64,000 bases of DNA from Tilletiopsis washingtonensis (taxonomy: Eukaryota > Basidiomycota > Exobasidiomycetes > Entylomatales): assembly GCF_003144115.1 (NCBI RefSeq), contig NW_020312011.1:359937-423936 (forward strand), given 5' to 3'. Below are positions 1-11,409 of the stretch, one piece after another (the first letter of the stretch is position 1; the number at the start of each line of letters is the position of its first letter). The notes below the pieces were generated by a model. The model saw only the letters and a program-made list of their open reading frames with translations, was not told the DNA's origin and did not search any database. The position numbers and the translations under genes are program-made.

Positions 1-3000
1 ATCGTCTCCTTCTCGAGGCTGGCAATCTGCCGCTCGTAGCCGCTCGATAGTGGCGAGGGAGAGGACAGGTCGCCATTGGCGCCGGCGATCTTGAGGCCGG
101 AGGGCAGGATGGAGCTTGCCAGCGAGAGCGGCCGGCGCCCGCCCGTGAATGCGTCGTGCTGGGAGAGCGAGCGTGTGCGCACATGTCCGGAGGCGGGCGA
201 CGACTCTGCGGCCGCACTCACGGGCAACGCATCTGCCCCAGCGGGTGCATGCAGCGGCGAGAGCGCCGAGTTCTCTCGCGGCGTGCGGTCACGCGGGTTG
301 TAGCCTACGAAGCTGCCCGACGAGCGCCGCGAGAGCGAGACGCGGTCCAGCAGCAAGCTCTCGGGCCGCTTGCTGCCGTTCATGCGTGCGGCGCGCGAGC
401 TGCTCGGCGAGAACTGTGTCGACTCGCGGCGCGACATCGCAGACGGCACGTCATCGGCGCCCACGTCGCTGGAGCTCGCAAGCACCTCGAGGTCATCCTC
501 GCCCACGCCGTTCGGCTTGGGAGTGCGCGGCGCACCGTTCGAGAGCTTGAGCTCGGTGACCTGCTGGTTGAGGTAGTGGATTTCCGCCAGCGACTCGCGG
601 TACTTGGCATTGAGCGCCTCGCCCTCGGCACGCGCCTTGGTCTCAGCCTCGCGCAGTGCCTCGACGTCCTGCTGAAGCGCGACAAGCTTGGCCTCGCTGG
701 CGTCTGCGCTTGCCTGTGCGACCGGGTCGACGTCGCGAGAAGCGGCGGGGTGGTCGTCGTCGAGCGCAACAGCAACAGCAGCGCCAGCGCCCGCGCCGAG
801 TGCGAGCGCGCCTGCCGCAGCTGCGGCGGTCTGCAGCTCTCGGATGCGGTCCTCCAGCTCGCCACGCTCCAGCTCGTGCGCCGCCATCGACTCGTTGAGG
901 CGGCCGCGCTCGCGCACGGCCTCGTCGCGCTCGTCGCGCAGCTCATCGAGGCGCTTTTCGAGGTCCAGCAGCTTGAGGTCACGCCCGTCGAGCTCCTCGA
1001 ACAGCTCCTTCGTCTGCTTCGTCATGTCCGCCGTGTCCTGCCGCTGGCTCAGCTCGACAAAGGCCTCCTCCCGGCGAGTCAGGTCCGCCTCGAGCCGCTC
1101 GACCTGCGCCGAGAGCGAAGTCGCGCTCTCATCTGCCTTGGCCAGGCGCGCCTCGAGCTCCTTGACGTACTGCTCCGTCTGGCCCTCGCCCTGGCGCAGG
1201 CGCACGAGCTCCTTGCGCAGCTCGGCCAGCACCTGCGAGTCGCTGTCGCCCTGCGTCGTGATGGTCTGCAGCTGCGTCTCGAGCTCGCGCACGTAGCCGT
1301 CGTTGGACGACTCGCGGTCGTGCAGCTTGGCCAGGCGCGCCTGCAGCTCGAGCAGCGTGGCTTCGCGTGCCTCGAGCGCCTGCTCGGCAGCAGCAGCGCG
1401 TGCCTCTTGCTCAGCCAGGCTGGCCTCCTGCTCGGTGATCAGATCCTCCGAGTGCGCGAGCGCCGCCTTCATCAGGTTGATCTGGCCCTCGAGCGAGTCG
1501 ACCGTCTTCTCGTACTCGACGATGATCGGCTCAGCGGCGGCGAGGAAGTCGTCGCTCATCTCGTTTGACGTCTGGCCCTTGGTCAGCTGCTGCAGCTTCG
1601 TGAGCTCGGCAGTGAGCTGCGAGTGCCTCTGCGAGAGCGTCGTGTACTTCTCGCGCCACTCAAGCTCGTCCTTCTGCTCGATGGCACGCAGCGCCGCGGC
1701 GCCGCCCGGCGCGCCCTTGCTCGCCGCCTTGAGCGCCGCGAGCTCCTTGCGCAGCTTGAGCACGACGGCCTGCAGGTGCTCCACGTCGTCCCAGCCCACC
1801 TCGACCTCGTTCAGCTCGGCCTTGTTCTTGATGTTGCGTGCGCGATTGGCGTACTGCAGCGTGTTGACCGTCTCGCTGACGTTGTACTCCGTCGGCGACA
1901 CGCACGCAATCATGAGCGTGTGTGCATTGCCGCCCAGGCTGTCTTGCAGCAGGCGCGTGAGCTTCGAGTCGCGGTAAGGAATGTGCGTCGTGCGCTTGGC
2001 CTTGGCCGGGTCGCCGAGCGCCGAGATGACGTTGCCGAGCGCGTGCAGACCGGCGTTGATGGAGATGCCTTCCTTCGCACGGTCGCCCATCGCAGCTGTG
2101 CGCTTGAGCTGGAGGAGAGCTGCGTCAGCCCTGCCAGTCGTGCGCCGCTTTGCGAGCTACTCACTCTTTCAGAGCCAGCCAGGTCCACAAAGTGGAACTT
2201 GCTCGTGATTGTCACCCACTCGCCGTCCTTGCCAGCCTCGTCCGGCAGCGGACTTGCTACGCGCAGGTGGCCCGCGACCGAGGCCGGACGCAGGCCGCCC
2301 GAAGCATACATGCTCGGCGTACTGGCGCGCGAGCCAGGCGTCGGGCTTGCCATGCTCTGGCGGCCCGGCGTCGGGATGCCAGATGCAGGGCGCGGCAGGC
2401 CTGAGGACGAGGAGCGCCCGCTGGGCGTCGTGCGGCCCGTCGGCGTGGTGCGCCCGCCATAGACGGTGCTCATCGGCCGCATGGCGCTCGGCGGCGGCGG
2501 CGTGCTGCCGCCGACATACTTGCGCTGCGTAAGGGTTAGGGAGAAGATGGCGTGGGAGCGCGAGCTCTGCGCATTCATCTCCGTCTCGTGGGTGCGGCGC
2601 ACGCTCGAGCCCTGCAGCAGGTGGTTCATCACGTCGGCCACCGTCTTGACGGGCACCTCGCGCAGGCCCGACCAGATGATGTGCCCCGCCTTGTCCTCGC
2701 GGATCTGCACGTGCGGCCGGCTGCCGTCGACTGTGTCGGCGAGCAGGTCGATCAGCTCTTCGTTGTAGATCTCGATGAAGCTGGCGCGCGCGCTGAACTG
2801 CACGGCGCCGCTGCGCGCCTGCGTCTGCTTGATGTGCGCAAAGATCTGCGCCACGGCGCGCGGGATGATGCCCATCTGCGGGTCCGGCGCCTGGCCGGCC
2901 ACGAGCGACTCAAAGTCGACGTCGCCCGACGCCGTGCCCATCGTGTACGACTTGCCGCTCGACGTCTGGCCGTACGCGAGGATCGTGGCGTTGTAGCCCT

Positions 3001-3428
3001 CCAGAAAGCGCGGAATCAGCGTCTGCACAGTGGCATACACCTGCGCCTGGCCGTCCTCGGGCGAGAGGACGCGGTCGAAGCTGAATGCCTGGCGCTTCGA
3101 GGGCCCCGAGGCGGCCGTGGCGCCCTCGCCCGGCGGGCCTCCCGGCTCGACGGCGAGCGACGTGGCGGAGAGTGGGTTGAGGATGCTGCGGCGCCACCGC
3201 GAGGGAATGGACTGCAGGTCCTGCTCAGTCACTGGGCGAATGCGCACAGCTGCGAAGACTCGTGATGAGCACAAGTGTGGGGTGCCGCGCGTTGCGGCTG
3301 AGCGTCTCAAACCTGCGACACGACTCACCGACTTGCACGGACGTCTGCGTGGCGCCCGACGACGAGCTCTCGCCGCCGCCCAGAATGGCGCCGCCGACGG
3401 AGAGCCGGCTGCGCGGCGTCGATGACAT
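1..3428 (-). CDS. Kinesin-4 family motor protein (chromokinesin/KIF4-KIF21 type), 3' end outside window
   Basis: Plus-end microtubule motor. Exons: complement(<1..2108, 2165..3249, 3329..3428); 1097 codons are visible and the frame stays open at base 1. The motor starts at about residue 32 with the strand QVAVRIRP. The nucleotide-binding loop is GQTSSGKS (127-134), switch I contains SSRSH, switch II is DLAGSE (390-395), and the motor ends near residue 492 at [10 protein letters not shown]. The sequence around DLAGSER, with [13 protein letters not shown] and [19 protein letters not shown], is typical of kinesin-4. A low-complexity Ser/Pro/Thr/Gly insert of about 105 residues (279-383) sits in the motor just before switch II. 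From about 520 to 880 the protein is coiled coil, followed by a Ser-rich tail. Start chosen at the only ATG that splices in frame to the motor. It is divergent to the ENA gene across 3.6 kb. The family is secure; the exact member is inferred. Confidence 0.9.
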
Positions 3429-6400
3429 AACGACGGCGATGTGCAGGCGTGTGCCCGGCGCTGTCTAGCAGAGAGAGCGGTGCGCGGCGCAGACACGAGC
3501 TAGACGCGCGAGATGAGGCGCGCGATGGAAGTGCAGTCGTGGCAGGGTCGTGAGGGTCGCGGAGACGAGAGCAGCGCGGTGTGGGACGTGCGATGGCAAA
3601 GCGGCGGCAGAGCCCGGCTGCTGCTGCTGCTGCTGCGCGTGCGCTAGGGCGAGAAGGAGAGGCCCGAGCGTAGGCTGCGTGGGTGCGCGGCGCGTGGGGC
3701 AGCTTCAAGCGGCACAAGCGCTGCGGAGGGTGTGTGTCGAGCCTGCTCGAGGGCGTAAGCGCAGCGAGATGAGACTCGGCACCGCTGCGCGAGAGGGTGG
3801 ACCGAGAGCGGCAGCGAGAGATCCGAGGGATGGTGATGGGAGGAGAGATGCGCGGCGCTGAGGGCGCGTCGCGACCTCGAATGGCCGCGGCGGCGCGCGC
3901 CTTGCCTTGCCGCCGCCGCCTTGCGGGCACTTCGGCAGCGCACGCACGCCGCGCCTGCGCCTCCCACACATTCCGCGGCCGTGTGTCCTTTGTCCCCTCT
4001 CGCTATTCCTCTGAACGCCGCCTCGAACAAACCACCGCGCGCCTCATGCGCACTCTGCGCCCAAGCCTCTCGGAAGGGGCCTGCTGCATCGACTGCTGCG
4101 GCATGGAAGCCGGCAGATGCATCCTCTGGGCGAGCCGTTGAGAGGCCCCCTCTCGCGCACGCAAGGGATGGCAGCGGCCGCCGCGCGAGCAACACGCGTG
4201 CGGCGCGCCCTCTGTGCTGCGAGACGGCGCTAAGCTGATGGACCCGCCGGGGGCGCGCCGCTGCTCTCCTCACACGCTCGGCCTTTTCGCGCCTCCAGCA
4301 AGCAAGTCCGCCGCCGACGACGACGAGCGCAATCGCGAAGATCGGGCTGCCTGCGCTTCTCCGATGGGCTGGGCGGGCTTCGGGGTGCGGAGCCGTCTCG
4401 CCGCAGCCCTGGCAATCAACCCCAGTACAGTGCGGCGGCAGAGGAGGCTGGAGAGCTCCTCGACGCAGCCCCTGTGGCACGGGCAGCGCTGCGATCACGT
4501 GACGTGCCCTCGGCTGTGCCCCTCCGGACGAGGTCGCCGTCTTTCTGCGTTCTGACGATGCCAACTGCAGCTCGAGTAGCTGCTGGGGCCTTCACTGGAG
4601 AGGGTTCTCGTTCCCTAGCGAAACTCCCTCGACTCCAGCCGCCGTGAAGCACACCAATGCGGATGTCAGGCAAGTTGCGGACCCGGCTGCAGGCGCGCCA
4701 CAGCGCGTGTCGCGCGCGCAGTCGCTCTTGGCCTCTTCTCTCTTCTCAGGCGTGCATCACCACACTTGAGGCCACCCCAGTCCGAACAGCCGTCAGTGTG
4801 ACATTTTGGCGTCAAACGCTCGTGCACACGCTTTGGCTGCTTGGCTGCAGGCCTCTCCCAAGGCTGCGCGTGAGCCGGCCAAGCGCGCGACTGCGCGGCA
4901 CGGCCAAGGGCGCGCCGCGGCAGCTGTCTCCACCCTCTCTCTGCAAGCTCGAGCTCGCGGCCGCGTTCTCGCCTCGCAGAATGGAGCTGCGGGCTTCGTC
5001 GATCATGCCGCTCATCAGGCGATCTTTGCGTGCCTTGCACCGACCTGCGACGTTCGGCGCTGCCCGCTCCGACGCCGAGCGCTTCCGGGACGAGCCGGCG
5101 GCTTGCCTTTGAAGGCGGCGATGTGGAGGTCGGGTGCGGCTAGAAGCGCGCATGGGGCGCTTCGAGAAGTCGGCTCCTCTGCGCAGCGGCGCTGGTACCG
5201 CTCCGAGGTCTTTGCCTCCCAGCCGCCCTGACAGACCAAGCAGCATCACGCATCGCGCTGCCGCAGCACATGTACCAGCCTTAGAGCTCGCTCCGAGAGG
5301 CGAGCTCGAGTTCGCCACTGCCAGTGCCGCGCCCTCCTCCCGCGGGCTGCACCCCGAAGCACATGGACGTGCAGCGATACGCCCACGATGCTCATGCATG
5401 TACCCCAGCATGCAGCCGGCCAGCCAGGACGCCGAGCCCCAGCTTGCAGCTGCTGCGGCCGCGTGGGTGTGTTCGCCGCTCCGAACGCTGACTGCCTTGG
5501 CCGCGTGTGCAGCGCGCCGAGGACGTGCGGCGCTGCGGATGTAGGATGTTCCCGCTGCTTTCGCCGCACGACAGCGACTCTGCCTCCTCCGCGCCGAAGC
5601 TGCTCGGCAGCGGCGCTCACCTGATGCGCGAGTGCGGTACAGATGGCGGCCAAGAGCCGGTCCGCCGTTCGGAGCTTCCACGGCACGGCGGGCGCGTGGT
5701 GCTGAGGCCCGGTGATGCGCGCGCCCTGCCCAGCCTTGGCGTTCGGCGACGACGCGGCGTGTGGCTTCGCGCCGCGACGCTAAGCTCGCTCTTCCTGCAG
5801 CGCCTGCCCACGGGGGCTCTCCTCTGCGGCTGCGACAGGAGAATGTGCCTTGCGCCGCTGCGAGACCGATGACGTGCGGCGAGGGTGCTGCAGCGCGGCC
5901 TTCGTGCCTTGCTCTTGCCGTTCGCACAGCGGAGTGCCGTCTCCTCGCTGCGAGTGTGCGAGATAGCCGGCCGATGAACGCCTGCGGCCCGCCTGCCCTC
6001 GCCCTTCTCCGTCCCTCTGGTGCTTGGACTCCGCACGACCGCATCGGATCTCGCTGCAGCGTGCGCGAGACGTGAGACCACGCCGATGCGCTGACTGTGA
6101 GATGCATCGATGCGCCGCGAGAGGCCTCCGAGGGACGGACGACGTCCGCACCATCGGGCGTCGGTCCGCGCTTGCACAACAGAGCCGCGAGGGCACGTCA
6201 ACGTAAGCAGCTCGAGGAGCGGCAGCGGCAAAGGGAGCATTCCCAGCGAGGCAGGCGGGCCGGCACAAGCAGGCAGCACAGGGGCGAGGAGGAGGGTGAG
6301 GCACAGGAGGAGCGCAAGCGGCAGGCACGCGGATGCCAAGGCCGCAGCCGCCGGATGGATGCTCGGCCCTGTGGAGCAGGCACGGCGCCAGTGTGCGCGT

Positions 6401-7045
6401 CTTATCGAAGCGCACGACAGCGGCACGCGAGGAGAGGAGTGACGCGGGCGGCGCGCCGGCCTCTAAGCGTGGGCACAGCGGCGGCGGGGCACTGCAGCAG
6501 TGTGCGGGTGGCCCACCGGTGACGCGCTCCTGCCGCACGGCAGCCCTGGCGGGCGCGGCACATGAGCACACATCTCATCAGCCGCCGCCGAGGGTGCGCC
6601 TCCTCGTGCGCTCAGCGCCGTAGGGCGGAGTTCGGCCCGCGCGCCGTCAGCGTGCCGCCGCTGCGCTGCCTCTCGGGCACGCTCCCGGTGCCGGCGCCGT
6701 GGTGCGGCCGCCGTCCGCGGTTTCGGCTGCATGCCAAGAGCCGCACCCATCGTCGGCGCCGCGTCGTCCACGGCTGTGCTCCTGCCCCGTCCGGCCCGCC
6801 TCCGCCTCTCGTCGCCGTCGCCGCCGGCATCTTGCGGACACTCATAAGCCCTCGCCGCCGCCCCGGGCCCGTCCTCTCTCCCCACATCGACCTCGCAAGT
6901 CTCCCTGCTCTCCCCTCTCTCCCACCCGCGCTCCCTTGCGCGCGCTCTTCTCTCCACGCGCGAGCACCCCTCCGCGCTCACCACTACCACCCCTGCGAGT
7001 TCACTCGAGCCGCACGCGCGCACGCAGCGCCCACCACCACACCCC
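3429..7045. other. Long divergent intergenic region between kinesin-4 and ENA
   Basis: No convincing gene. Open frames on both strands are Arg/Ala/Pro-rich, do not recur in homologous frames and show no domain. Visible features are a (CTG)6 microsatellite at 3618-3635 in the kinesin leader and pyrimidine-rich stretches at about 6890-7000 just before the ENA start, typical of fungal promoters. Both genes must be driven from here. Confidence 0.6.
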
Positions 7046-10000
7046 ATGTCGGCGCTTCCTGAGCGATCCGAGACGATGACGCAGGCAACGACCGTCGACG
7101 GGCGCGGCAGCTCGCCGGAGCGCACGCCGTCGAACGAGAAGCCCTCGCCGTCCAGCGGCGGCGGCAACGCCGACGGCGACCCGAGCAAGGCGCCGCAGGG
7201 CCCCATCGAGAAGGAGGATGCGCTCGAGCGCGCCTACCAGTTCCCCTCTGCCGCCGTCGTCGAGGCGCTCGGCAGCGACGAGACGCAGGGCCTCAGCGAC
7301 GCCGAGGCCAAGCGCCGCCCCGAGGAGTACGGCCCCAACCAGCTCGAGGGCGGCGACGAGATCAGCAAGATCCAGATTCTCATCCACCAGGTCGCAAACG
7401 CCATGACGCTCGTGAGTGTGCGGCGGCGAGTGAGGCCTCCGAAGCGGAGAAGCTGCCGAATTGCTTGGCGCCCGCGATCTCGCTGCGGCCCAACGTGCTT
7501 TGAGCATGAGCCGGACAGGGCCGGAGGCGCGCGCCAGGCCTGGCAGCGCAGCGGCGGCAGCGCAGCGCGCGGCGTTCAGCGGCGGCTGCAGCTGCGCGAC
7601 GATCTCGCCGTGCAGCGGCGCGCGCAAGCCACGCGCACACGCGGCGGCTCCGCCACGCTACGGCTGCCGCGCACGCTCGCGATGACCTCATTCCACCGCC
7701 TGCGCTGACCGCTTCTCCCGCTCGCAGGTGCTCATCCTCGCCATGGCCGTCGCCTTCGGCATCCAGTCGTGGATCGAGGGCGGTGTGCTTGCCGGTGTCG
7801 TGGCCATGTGAGTTTGCCGCGCGCGAGCTGCTCCCACGCCTGTGGCACACCCTTTCTGACGCGCGCGCTGCCTGCAGCAACGTGCTTGTGGGCTACTTCC
7901 AGGAGCTCAGCGCCGAGAAGACGATGAACGCCCTCCGCTCGCTCGCCTCGCCCACTGCGCGCGTCATCCGCGACGGTCACTCTAGCCTGATTCCCGCCGG
8001 CGAGCTTGTGCCCGGCGACGTCATCGAGCTCAACGTCGGCGACACGATCCCCGCCGACGTGCGTCTCGTCGAGGCCATGAACTTCGAGTCTGACGAGGGT
8101 GAGCAGCGAAGACCACACATATGACGGAGCAGCTGCTGACTTCTGCACTCAGCCCTCCTGACCGGCGAGTCGATGCCCGTGGCCAAGGACGCCTCGCTGG
8201 CCTTCGGCCGCGCCGACGGCGGCGAGGTCGACGTGGGCGTCGGAGACCGCATCAACATGGCCTATTCGTCCGCCAACGTGACCAAGGGCCGCGCGACGGG
8301 TGTCGTCGTGGGCACGGGCATGAAGACGCAGATCGGCCTTATTGCTGAGGCGCTGCGTGGCGCCGACCGCGCGCAGAAGGTGCGCGACGTCAAGCGCAAC
8401 GCGCACGGCAAGGCCGGCCCGCACCGCTACGTGCAGGCGGGCGCGCTCACCGCCTGGGACAAGATCGCCCGCTTCCTCGGCCTTACCAAGGGCACGCCGC
8501 TGCAGCGCAAGCTCTCGCTGCTCGCCGTGGCGCTCTTCTTCATCGCCGTCATCTTTGCCATCATCGTGTTCCTGGGAAACCTTGACGCCAACGCCTCGCC
8601 GTGGTCGTCGCAGGAGGTCGCTATCTACGCCGTCGCCACGGGCACTTCCATGATTCCCGCCTCTCTTACCGCCGTCCTGACGATCACGATGAGCATGGGC
8701 TCGCGCGCCATGGTGAAGCGCCACGTCATCGTGCGCAAGCTCGAGTCGCTCGAGGCCCTCGGCGGTGTGACGGACATTTGCTCGGACAAGACCGGCACGC
8801 TGACGCAGGGCAAGATGGTCGTGCGCAAGGCCTGGGTGCCCGCCACGGGCGTGTACACGGTCAGCGCCACGAACGAGCCCTTCAACCCGACCCTCGGCGA
8901 GATCACGCGCGGCAAGGCCGAGCCCCGCTCGCTCCCGAAGGGCAAGGACGGCCGCCCGATCGAGGACGAGGACGACAACGACGAGACGGTGACCGACGGC
9001 CAGGCCGGCCCGTCGAAGATTCGCGACAACAAGCACTTTGTCAACTTCCTCAACGTCTCGACGCTCTGCAACCTGGCCAAGGTCTTCCGCGAGAAGGAGT
9101 CGGGCGAGTGGACCGCGCACGGCGACCCGACGGAGTGTGCCATCCAGACCTGGGCCTGCCGCTTCGGCTGGGCGCGCTCGAACCTGACGCACATTGGCAA
9201 CAAGGCCGCCGACGAGGACGCCGAGGTGCCCGACGACAAGGAGAAGGAGCTCGAGAAGGCCAAGGGCGACGCGCCGTGGCGCCAGATTGCCGAGTACCCG
9301 TTCGACAGCAGCATCAAGCGCATGGCCGTCACCTACCACCACAACGAGACGAACAGCGACTGGGCCATGATGAAGGGCGCCACCGAGCGCGTCATTGAGA
9401 TGTGCCGCGTCTCGCAGCACGCCGACTCGCAGGAGGAGATGACCGAGGAGTACAAGGAGCGCATCATGGACAACGCCGAGGCGCTCGCCTCGACCGGCCT
9501 GCGCGTGCTGGCCCTCGCTCAGCGCGAGCTCTCCTCGTCCGAGGCCAGCCAGGGCACCGAGCTCAAGCGCGAGGACGTCGAGAAGGACATGATCTTCCTC
9601 GGCCTCGTCGGCATCTACGACCCGCCGCGCCCCGAGACCGCCGGTGCGGTTCAGATGTGCAAGACTGCTGGCATCAAGGTGAGCCTCTCCGCGCGCTGCC
9701 TGCCAGACACGGTCGCTGACTTCCTCACAGGTTCACATGGCCACTGGCGACCACATCTCGACTGCCCGCGCCATTGCTGTCGATGTCGGCATCGTGCCGC
9801 GCCACACCGCCCACCTGTCGAAGCGCGAGGCCGACGCTCTCGTCATGACGGCGTCGCAATTCGACAAGATGAGCGAGGAGGAGATCGACGACCTGCCGCA
9901 GCTGCCGCTCGTGATCGCCCGCTGCTCGCCGCAGACCAAGGTCCGTCTCATCGAAGCCCTCCACCGTCGCGGCCTCTACGCCGCCATGACCGGCGACGGA

Positions 10001-11098
10001 GTCAACGACTCGCCATCGCTCAAGCAGGCCGACGTCGGCATTGCCATGGGCCAGGCCGGCTCGGACGTCGCCAAGGACGCCTCGGACATTGTGCTCACCG
10101 ACGACAACTTCGCCAGCATTCCCAACGCGATCGAGGAGGGCCGCCGCATGGCCGACAACATCAAGCGCTTCGTGCTGCACCTGCTCGCGCAGAACATCGC
10201 GCAGGCCTGCGTGCTGCTCATCGGTCTCGCGTTCAAGGACGAGGACCCGGGCTTCTCCGTGTTCCCGCTGTCGCCCATCGAGGTCATCTGGATCATCATG
10301 ATCACGTCCGGCCTGCCCGCCATGGGTCTCGGCCTGCAGCCGGCCGAGGAGGACGTGATGCGCCGCCCGCCGGACGACCTCAAGTGGGGCCTCTTCGCGC
10401 CCGAGGTCATGGTCGACACGGTCGTGTACGGCTTCTGGATGGCCGCGCTCGTGCTCGCCACCTTCACGCTCTCGCTCTTCGGCTTCGGCCCCTCGGAGCT
10501 CGGCATGAACTGCAACCGCTCGCTGGCGCCCGGCGACGGCTGCGAGAACGTGTACCGCGCGCGTGGCGCCTGCTTCACCTTCCTCACCTGGGCCTCGGTG
10601 CTGCTGGCGTGGGAGGTGGTGAGCATGCGCCGCTCCTTCTTCCGCATGCGCAACACGCACCCCATCTGGCAGCAGTGGGCCGTCGACGTGTACCGCAACA
10701 AGGCGCTCTTCTACTCGGTCGTCTTTGCGCTCGTCACCGTCTTCCCGATCCTCTACATTCCGGGCCTCAACCGCTACATCTTCCTGCACCAGGGCATCAG
10801 CTGGGAGTGGGCCATCGTCATCGTCTGCGTCGTGCTCTTTGTCATGGGCATCGAGGCGTGGAAGTGGGGCAAGCGCGTCTACTTCCGCCGCCACGAGGTC
10901 GACACGGTGCGCGCCGCCGACGAGGAGGCCGCGCTCGACAAGACGCCGGCGGCCACGCGCGCCAAGAACACGCCCATGGGCTCGCGCAGCCAGACGCTCG
11001 AGGTCGCCAATGGCAACGCCCGCATGGGCCGCCCGATGGAGGACGACCTGCCGCGGCGCCTGAGCGAGCGCCTCACGACTTTCGCCGAGAAGGCATGA
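7046..11098 (+). CDS. ENA1: ENA-type P-type ATPase (subfamily IID), Na+/K+/Li+ efflux pump
   Basis: Plasma-membrane pump that exports Na+ (or K+) using ATP. Exons: join(7046..7411, 7728..7807, 7878..8098, 8153..9678, 9731..11098), 1186 aa; family members are usually 1000-1100 aa. Seen in order: an N-terminal hydrophilic leader, the first membrane pair ([14 protein letters not shown] and [12 protein letters not shown]), the actuator-domain TGES at 226-229, the phosphorylation motif [12 protein letters not shown] with Asp434, the nucleotide-binding domain, the hinge TGDGVND at 818-824, then six hydrophobic C-terminal segments and a basic tail. The stretch [21 protein letters not shown] and the downstream [13 protein letters not shown] with RRPP are typical of ENA pumps rather than of Pmr1 or Pma1. 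Intron 1 is unusually long (316 nt). It converges on the myosin gene 311 bp away. The family is secure; cation preference is inferred. Confidence 0.95.
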
Positions 11099-11409
11099 GG
11101 GCCGGCGGCGTGCTGCTGCCGTCCCGTTGCGATACCCTGCTGCGCTGCATCCGCCTCCTGCCTCTCTGTACAACCATCTGCCTCCTGTTCCCCTGCATCG
11201 TCGAAGAATAGACTCATCTCAACTGACCCGCCTGTCTGAGAGCGCGAGATGGGCCGGACTGCCGTGCGACATGCTGCTCCTCGGGTCTCCAATCATGCAT
11301 GGCGGAGCAGAGGAAAATACATGGGCAGCAGCGGGGTACGATGGGCTGGCGTCGAGGAGCGGATAGAAACGGGTCCGGGGTTTGCGTCAGAGGGCGCGGC
11401 GAGCGTCGC
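11099..11409. other. Convergent 3' intergenic region, ENA and myosin II
   Basis: The 311 bp between the two stop codons holds both 3' untranslated regions. No canonical AATAAA and no gene was seen. Confidence 0.6.

Noticed and set aside
4812-6179. 455-codon minus-strand open frame in the kinesin-ENA spacer
   Set aside because: Arg/Ser/Ala-rich, no recognisable domain, and equally long frames exist in other phases there.
9725-11173. 482-codon open frame on the minus strand opposite ENA
   Set aside because: His/Asp/Glu/Arg-rich antisense shadow of the pump's membrane domain.
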